In this document: piece by piece, positions 58,763 through 64,000 of the stretch
Layout: each line of letters opens with the position of its first letter
How positions within the stretch are numbered: position 1 is the first letter of the stretch
DNA from: Maribacter halichondriae
Lineage (GTDB): Bacteria > Bacteroidota > Bacteroidia > Flavobacteriales > Flavobacteriaceae
Direction: 5' to 3'
DNA: 64,000 nt
Assembly (NCBI RefSeq): GCF_027474825.1
Contig: NZ_CP107030.1
Coordinates: 1,990,529 to 2,054,528, forward strand
The notes under the pieces: model-generated
Database searches by the model: none
Seen by the model: the letters and a program-made list of their open reading frames with translations, nothing else
Told to the model about the DNA's origin: nothing
Translations under genes and position numbers: made by a program

Positions 58763-61700
58763 TTATGATTTAATTTTTTTATCCAACTTTATCTGTAGCT
58801 CGCTATTTTTAAGCTGGGCATTCAGTTTTTTTACTTCGATGGTCATAAATTTCTTGAACTTCGTATCGACCTCTTCCAATCGTTTGTTGAAAATGGCATA
58901 GACTTGCCGTTGCTGGTCGGTCGGTTTGAAATCGATTCCGTTTCCGGTTATATCACTGGCGAGAGCGCTCAATCTACCATAGAGTTTCATGGGAGAACGA
59001 AACGCATCTTCACGTGCGCCGGTTAAATGAATGTCATACAAAGTACCTGCAATCGATACTGCCAATATTTGCAATTCTTCCGCTTTCTTGACATCTCCTT
59101 TATTTTTGAGCTTTGGAATAATTTCCGTCAATTCGGCCCTAATGCCCTCTATATCGTTGATCATGGTTACCGCCAAGTTCATGGCATCACGAAGTTCCAA
59201 GGAAAATGCGACCTGTTGTTTGATATCTTCCAAAGTGCCTTCGGATGTTGGGTCTTTCAAAACCACGACTTCCCTAACATATTCTTTGTCACCGACAATC
59301 AACTTCACTTTATAAGTATCGGGAACCACTTTGGGCCCGTATTGGCCGCGCATCAAATCGAGATCCCATGTGACCAAAGGCCGCCAGCCTTCACCATTGA
59401 GCTGTGCCCAAGGCCTTCCCGGGGAGTGGATTGTAATTTGGGCTTAAAAGTCGGTTCAAAACGCAGATCCCACATGATCCTATTGATTCCGGGTTTATTT
59501 TTTCCTTCCAATGTGCGTACGATTTCTTCCTCAGAGGTTAAAATCTGGATTTCGATTTTTTGATCGGTACTGTCCTTTAAATAATAATTAATCTCGGCCC
59601 CATAAGCGGGATTCCTTCCTGAATTCAAACTCCGCCCATCGGTCTTGATGCTTTGAACATCTTGAAAACGATAGGCAGGTCGAAGGCTGAAAAGATGCGC
59701 CTTCTTATCCATGGCATCGAGATCATACTCCCGCAAAGGCGAAATATTATCTAAAATGTAATATCCCCTTCCATAGGTGCCAACGACCAAATCGTCGAAA
59801 CGCTCCTGTATTTCCAGCCAATACACCGGAGCGGGAGGCAAATTGTTTTTCAACCGCATCCAACTTTCGCCATCGTTGGTCGTGATGTAAATTCCGTTAT
59901 CTACGCCGAGATATAACATGCCCTCCTTTTTCGGGTCTTCCTTGACGACATGTGCAAAACTGTGAACGGATTTTGGAACTGACCCGCTAATCATTTTCCA
60001 TGATTGCCCATAATCCTCGGTCTTGTAAACATAAGGGTCAAAATCACCCATCTGGTGCAGGTCGACTGTAATGTAAACAGTTCCTTTTTTATAACGGGAA
60101 ACTTCTATATTGGTGATGGTGCCCCATTTTGGAAGATTAGGAATATTGGCGGTTACGTTTGTCCAATTCTTGCCCCCGTCCTTGGTCAACTGTACTTGGC
60201 CGTCGTTACTGCCTGTCCAAATAAGTCCGGGTTCTAAAGGCGATTCGACGATACTGAACAGTACCGAGCCATCAAAGGTCATCAAATTATCAATGGCAAT
60301 TCCGCCAGAACTTTGTTGATGCGTTTTATCGTTGAGGGTCAAATCAGGACTAATGACCTGCCAACTTTGGCCATTATCATCGCTTTTGTGTACATACTGG
60401 CTTCCTACATAGACGCGATGTTTGGTATGTGGTGAAAACGCCAAAGGAAAATTCCAGTGCCAGCGGTATTTCAGTTTTCCGGGTTCCCATCCGTAGCCGG
60501 CTTCCGGCCAAACACGCACATCTTGGGCATGGCCCGTTTTAGCATTGAATCGTTGCAGCCCGCCGTCATAACAACCGGACCAAACAATGTCGTTGTCAAA
60601 AGGGTTGGGTTGGGCGAAACCGCTTTCGCATCCACCTACATCTGTCCAAAGACCCAATGGAATATAACCTTGCCGACTGTTGCTCGGTCCTTTATAAGAA
60701 TACCCATCTTGGCGGTTTCCGTAAACATTATAGGGAATCTGATCATCCACTGCAACATGGTACATCTGCGCAATGGGCAGTACGATACGCTGAAAACTCT
60801 TGCCGCGGTTCATGCTGATACTGGCACCACCATCATGGGCGACCATCAACCGATCCGCATTCGTCGGATCTAACCAGATATCGTGATTGTCGCCACCGGC
60901 GCGATAGCCTCCTTCAATGGTCTTTCCACCATCTTTTGAGGTGCTGAACTTTACATTGGCAAAATAGAGTTCGTTCGGGTCGCTTGGTGAAACGGCCATT
61001 CGGATATAGTACGGAGCGCGCTCGCCGATATCGTGGTTTCGGGTCTGTAATGTCCATGAGTTTCCGAAATCTTCGGAACGGTACAGGGCCGGACTTTCGA
61101 TTTCAAATAAGGCATAAACAATGTTCGGCTCAGAATGGGAAATTGCAACTGCGGTTTTCCCTACCGGATTTTCTTTTCCTCCGGGGAGTCCATATTTCGA
61201 AAGCGATTCCCAAGTTTCGCCACCATCGGTAGTACGATAGACGCCACCTCCCGGGCCACCACTATTCAGTCCCCATGAATTGATATGGATAGACCACATG
61301 CCCACCAAAAGCCTATCCGGATTTTTTGGGTCGATAGCCAGTTCGGCCGCCCCGGTACTTTCATCCACGAAAAAAATACGTTTCCAATTTTTTCCTCTAT
61401 CGACGGTTTTATAGACACCACGCTCTTGTTGTGGCCCGTAGGTATGGCCAAGGGATGCAGCATACACAATATCCGGATTTGTAGGATGCACAATAATCCG
61501 ACCGATACGCCCTGTTTTTTCAAGGCCCATGTTCTTCCAGGTCTTTCCGGCATCTTCTGATTTATAGATACCATCTCCCATGGCATGTGCGGGCCGAATG
61601 ACAAACGTTTCTCCTGTACCCACCCAGACGATATCAGAATTGGTCGGTGTTATCGCTACTGAACCAATGGAAGATACATCTTGATCGTCAAAAATAGGGT

Positions 61701-61923
61701 CCCAATCGAGTCCTCCATCCGTGGTTTTCCAAAGTCCGCCAGAGGCCGCACCAATGTAGTTGACCATCGGATCACCGGGAACACCGGCAATGGCGATGGT
61801 CCGATTTCCCTCCGGTCCGATAAATCGGAACTTTAGGTTTTCGAAAACGGATGGGTCGGTTTGTGCGGTGGCTGAAAATGAGATAAGAAGTAGTAGGGCA
61901 GTCTTGAGTAGTTTAGCTATCAT
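58763..61923 (-). pseudogene. Exported Asp-box/VPS10-type propeller protein 2, one frameshift
   Basis: Two frames as read (61,923-59,353 and 59,377-58,763). One extra base in the G4 tract at 59,421-59,424 restores LQSTPPGRPWAQLNGEGWRP and a 1,053-residue product. Signal peptide (to TAQ); Asp-box turns such as TTDGGLDW, SEDAGKTW, TVDRGKNW and TTDGGETW; later an Ig-like region and a helical C-terminus (about 880-1053). It is longer than its paralogue at 51,511 and lacks that gene's charged insert. It is 16 bases upstream of the lipoprotein peptidase gene. Confidence 0.9.
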
Positions 61924-62044
61924 GTTTGGAAATTATAATCGAACAGGCATAAAAGTACGAATATTGTACAAAGGGAAGGATGGCAAATTTGTACCTCATT
62001 TTCAATGGGAAGCGCTTGGATATTATTAAATTTAACGCATTAAC

Positions 62045-63346
62045 ATGATACCGATGAAATACGAACAAATTCCCAACACCCTTTTTAAAAAGAATCGCAA
62101 AAAGTTTATGGCCCAGATGAAGCCCAAAAGTATTGCGGTTTTTAATTCCAATGATATTTATCCCATCAGTGCCGATAGTACCATGCCGTTTCAGCAGCAT
62201 CGGGATATCTTTTATCTAAGCGGCGCTGATCAAGAGGAGACGATTTTGGTGTTGTTTCCTGAAGTGATGGATACAAAACACCGGGAAGTTTTATTTGTTC
62301 GAGAAACCAACGATCATATCGCCGTTTGGGAGGGAGCCAAATTGACCAAAGAACAAGCGACCGAAGTTTCAGGTATCGAAACTATTTATTGGCTTTCTGA
62401 TTTTGATAAAATCTTTTTCGATTTGATGACCGAGGCGGAGACGATTTACTTCAACACCAACGAACATTACCGACAGGCCGTGGTCACCCAGACCCGAGAA
62501 GACCGTTTTATTCAAGACTGCAAACGGAAGTTTCCGGCACATCAGGTCGCCAAGAGCAACCCGATTTTGCAACAGATCCGAGGGGTCAAGGAACCCGAGG
62601 AAATCGAATTGATGCAAAAGGCTTGTAATATCACGGAAAAAGGATTCCGACGTGTTCTTGAATTTGTTAAACCAGGTGTTTGGGAATACGAGATCGAGGC
62701 CGAATTGTTGCATGAATTTATCCGCAACCGCTCAAAAGGATTTGCCTACACACCAATCATCGCTTCGGGGAATAATGCCAACGTCTTGCATTATGTGGTC
62801 AATAATGAACAATGCAAAGACGGCGATTTGATCTTGATGGATGTCGCCGCGGAATACGCGAATTACTCAAGTGACCTGACCCGCACCATTCCCGTTAACG
62901 GAAAATTCACAAAACGCCAAAGGGAAGTATATGAAGCGGTACTCCGCGTAAAAAAGGAAGCGACCAAAATGCTCGTACCCGGAACTATTTGGGCCGAATA
63001 TCATAAAGAATGTGGGAAAATCATGACCTCTGAGCTTTTAGGATTAGGCTTGCTCGATAAAGCCGATGTTCAAAACGAGGACAAAGACTGGCCCGCCTAT
63101 AAAAAATACTTTATGCACGGCACCAGCCATCATATTGGGCTTGACACCCATGATTATGGCGAACTAAAAACGCCGATGAAGGCGAATATGGTCTTTACCG
63201 TGGAGCCGGGCATTTATATTCCCGATGAAAAAATGGGCGTGCGGTTGGAGGATGATGTTGTGATCCAGGAAAAGGGGGAGCCGTTTAATTTAATGGGGAA
63301 TATTCCAATCGAAGTTGAGGAGATTGAGGGACCAATGGCCGGGTAG
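62045..63346 (+). CDS. M24-family Xaa-Pro aminopeptidase
   Basis: A 433-residue peptidase P-like enzyme. The N-terminal domain (about 1-170) contains DIFYLSGADQEETILVLFP; the pita-bread catalytic domain has metal ligands in MDVAAEYANYSSDLTRT (two Asp), HGTSHHIGLDTHD (His), TVEPGIY and VRLEDDVV (two Glu). It cleaves N-terminal residues before proline in the cytosol. The start could also be the Met three codons later. It is divergent from the large propeller gene. Confidence 0.95.
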   Translation: MIPMKYEQIPNTLFKKNRKKFMAQMKPKSIAVFNSNDIYPISADSTMPFQQHRDIFYLSGADQEETILVLFPEVMDTKHREVLFVRETNDHIAVWEGAKLTKEQATEVSGIETIYWLSDFDKIFFDLMTEAETIYFNTNEHYRQAVVTQTREDRFIQDCKRKFPAHQVAKSNPILQQIRGVKEPEEIELMQKACNITEKGFRRVLEFVKPGVWEYEIEAELLHEFIRNRSKGFAYTPIIASGNNANVLHYVVNNEQCKDGDLILMDVAAEYANYSSDLTRTIPVNGKFTKRQREVYEAVLRVKKEATKMLVPGTIWAEYHKECGKIMTSELLGLGLLDKADVQNEDKDWPAYKKYFMHGTSHHIGLDTHDYGELKTPMKANMVFTVEPGIYIPDEKMGVRLEDDVVIQEKGEPFNLMGNIPIEVEEIEGPMAG

Positions 63347-63385
63347 TCCTTTTTATTAGGATGGTAAATGATTTTGGATTTAGAA

Positions 63386-64000
63386 TTATTTCTCCCCCCG
63401 TTCCTCCCGCTGCTTTTTAACCATGTCCTCAACATCACGAAGCAACTGTTTGGCATCGTACACAATACCATCTTTTATAGTGTATTTTACCCCACCGACT
63501 CGCTCTACTTTGCCAGTTTCATCGTTCAACCTTGGAAAACCTGTACCGTATAGTACCTTCAGATTTTCAATCGGGTTTTCTTCGATGATGATGAGGTCGG
63601 CCAAGAGTCCGGGTCGTACAATACCGAATTCAATAGGTTTTCCTTTTGGTTCGAAAATGGCTTCGGCGGCATGAAGAGTGGCGCCTCGAATGACTTCCAA
63701 AGGATGGAAACCAGCTTCTTGGAGTAGTTCCATTTCTTCAATAACCCCGACACCAAAAAGATTGTAAATAAAGGAAGCATCATCACTTACGGTCACTCTA
63801 CCCCCGGCATTTTTATAATCGTTCAAAAAGGACATCCAGACCCGATAGAAATTCTTCCAGGCGACTTCTTCCCATGTGGTCCAATTGTAAAAATAAGAGC
63901 CGTGATCTAGACGATTGGGTTCGTAGAAATCATGTAATGAAGGAAGTACGTATGGCTCCATCCAATCGGCATTTCGCGCCTTCATGACATCGCGCCCGGC
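63386..64000 (-). CDS. Amidohydrolase-family protein, C-terminal part
   Basis: The frame is open to the window's end, so the gene continues beyond position 64,000. Visible are a late metal-site segment (TVSDDASFIYNLFG; Asp expected to coordinate metal), a helical HPLEVIRGATLHAAEAI and the closing beta domain typical of imidazolonepropionase-like or amidohydrolase enzymes (GIVRPGLLADLIIIEENPIENL). Residues after the last Gly are highly charged (VKKQREERGEK). Substrate unknown. Confidence 0.85.
   Translation of the reverse strand, partial: AGRDVMKARNADWMEPYVLPSLHDFYEPNRLDHGSYFYNWTTWEEVAWKNFYRVWMSFLNDYKNAGGRVTVSDDASFIYNLFGVGVIEEMELLQEAGFHPLEVIRGATLHAAEAIFEPKGKPIEFGIVRPGLLADLIIIEENPIENLKVLYGTGFPRLNDETGKVERVGGVKYTIKDGIVYDAKQLLRDVEDMVKKQREERGEK

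Noticed and set aside
1-64000. tRNA, rRNA, transposase, integrase or attachment-site signals
   Set aside because: I looked at the gaps and frames and saw no cloverleaf, rRNA-like stretch, transposase motif or flanking direct repeat that I could support.

Overview
The window looks like a chromosomal segment of a marine Flavobacteriaceae member (Bacteroidota). The grounds are hybrid two-component systems (HTCS), TAnnTTTG-type promoter boxes, many SPII lipoproteins with short C[ST]K-type N-termini, a type-B three-subunit succinate dehydrogenase, and weak Shine-Dalgarno use. The genus is inferred, not proven.

Layout. Positions 1-10,100 are ordinary genes: the end of a serine hydrolase, a LytS/LytTR two-component pair, a thioredoxin-like protein, methionine aminotransferase, a solitary Vsr-like endonuclease, an AraC/GyrI regulator, an AlkD glycosylase and sdhCAB. 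Positions 10,378-11,136 hold two small unknown genes, one frameshifted. Positions 11,413-47,931 are one huge minus-strand accessory region. It holds three HTCS sensor-regulators, 13 six-bladed Kelch propeller lipoproteins, five collagen-like (Gly-X-Y) lipoproteins, two short proteins with the same C-terminal domain as the collagen-like ones, and a few small exported proteins. Positions 48,032-50,010 carry a RimK-type ligase and a succinylglutamate desuccinylase-like hydrolase. Positions 50,085-64,000 are mostly an exported proteolysis set: two Asp-box/VPS10-type propellers, a lipoprotein cyclophilin, two M28 peptidases, a Xaa-Pro aminopeptidase and a partial amidohydrolase.

The system of interest. 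The accessory region contains two paralogous cassettes in the same order: HTCS, then a short domain-only lipoprotein, then collagen-like lipoproteins, then a run of Kelch lipoproteins (six in cassette A, seven in cassette B). A third HTCS heads a smaller operon of unknown exported proteins that ends in the second HTCS. Four intergenic sites share one architecture: two GTTACA-type half-sites exactly 21 bp apart, and then exactly 28 bp to a TAnnTTTG promoter box. This geometry fits an AraC-family dimer acting as activator and suggests an HTCS cascade that switches on a surface array of propellers and collagen-like stalks. No SusC/SusD or carbohydrase gene is present, so this is not a normal polysaccharide utilisation locus.

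Caution. Nine loci are broken by about 13 frameshifts. In every case one missing base, mostly in a short homopolymer, restores a full-length family member. This looks more like systematic sequencing or assembly deletions than true gene decay, so the broken genes are described both as read and as restored.
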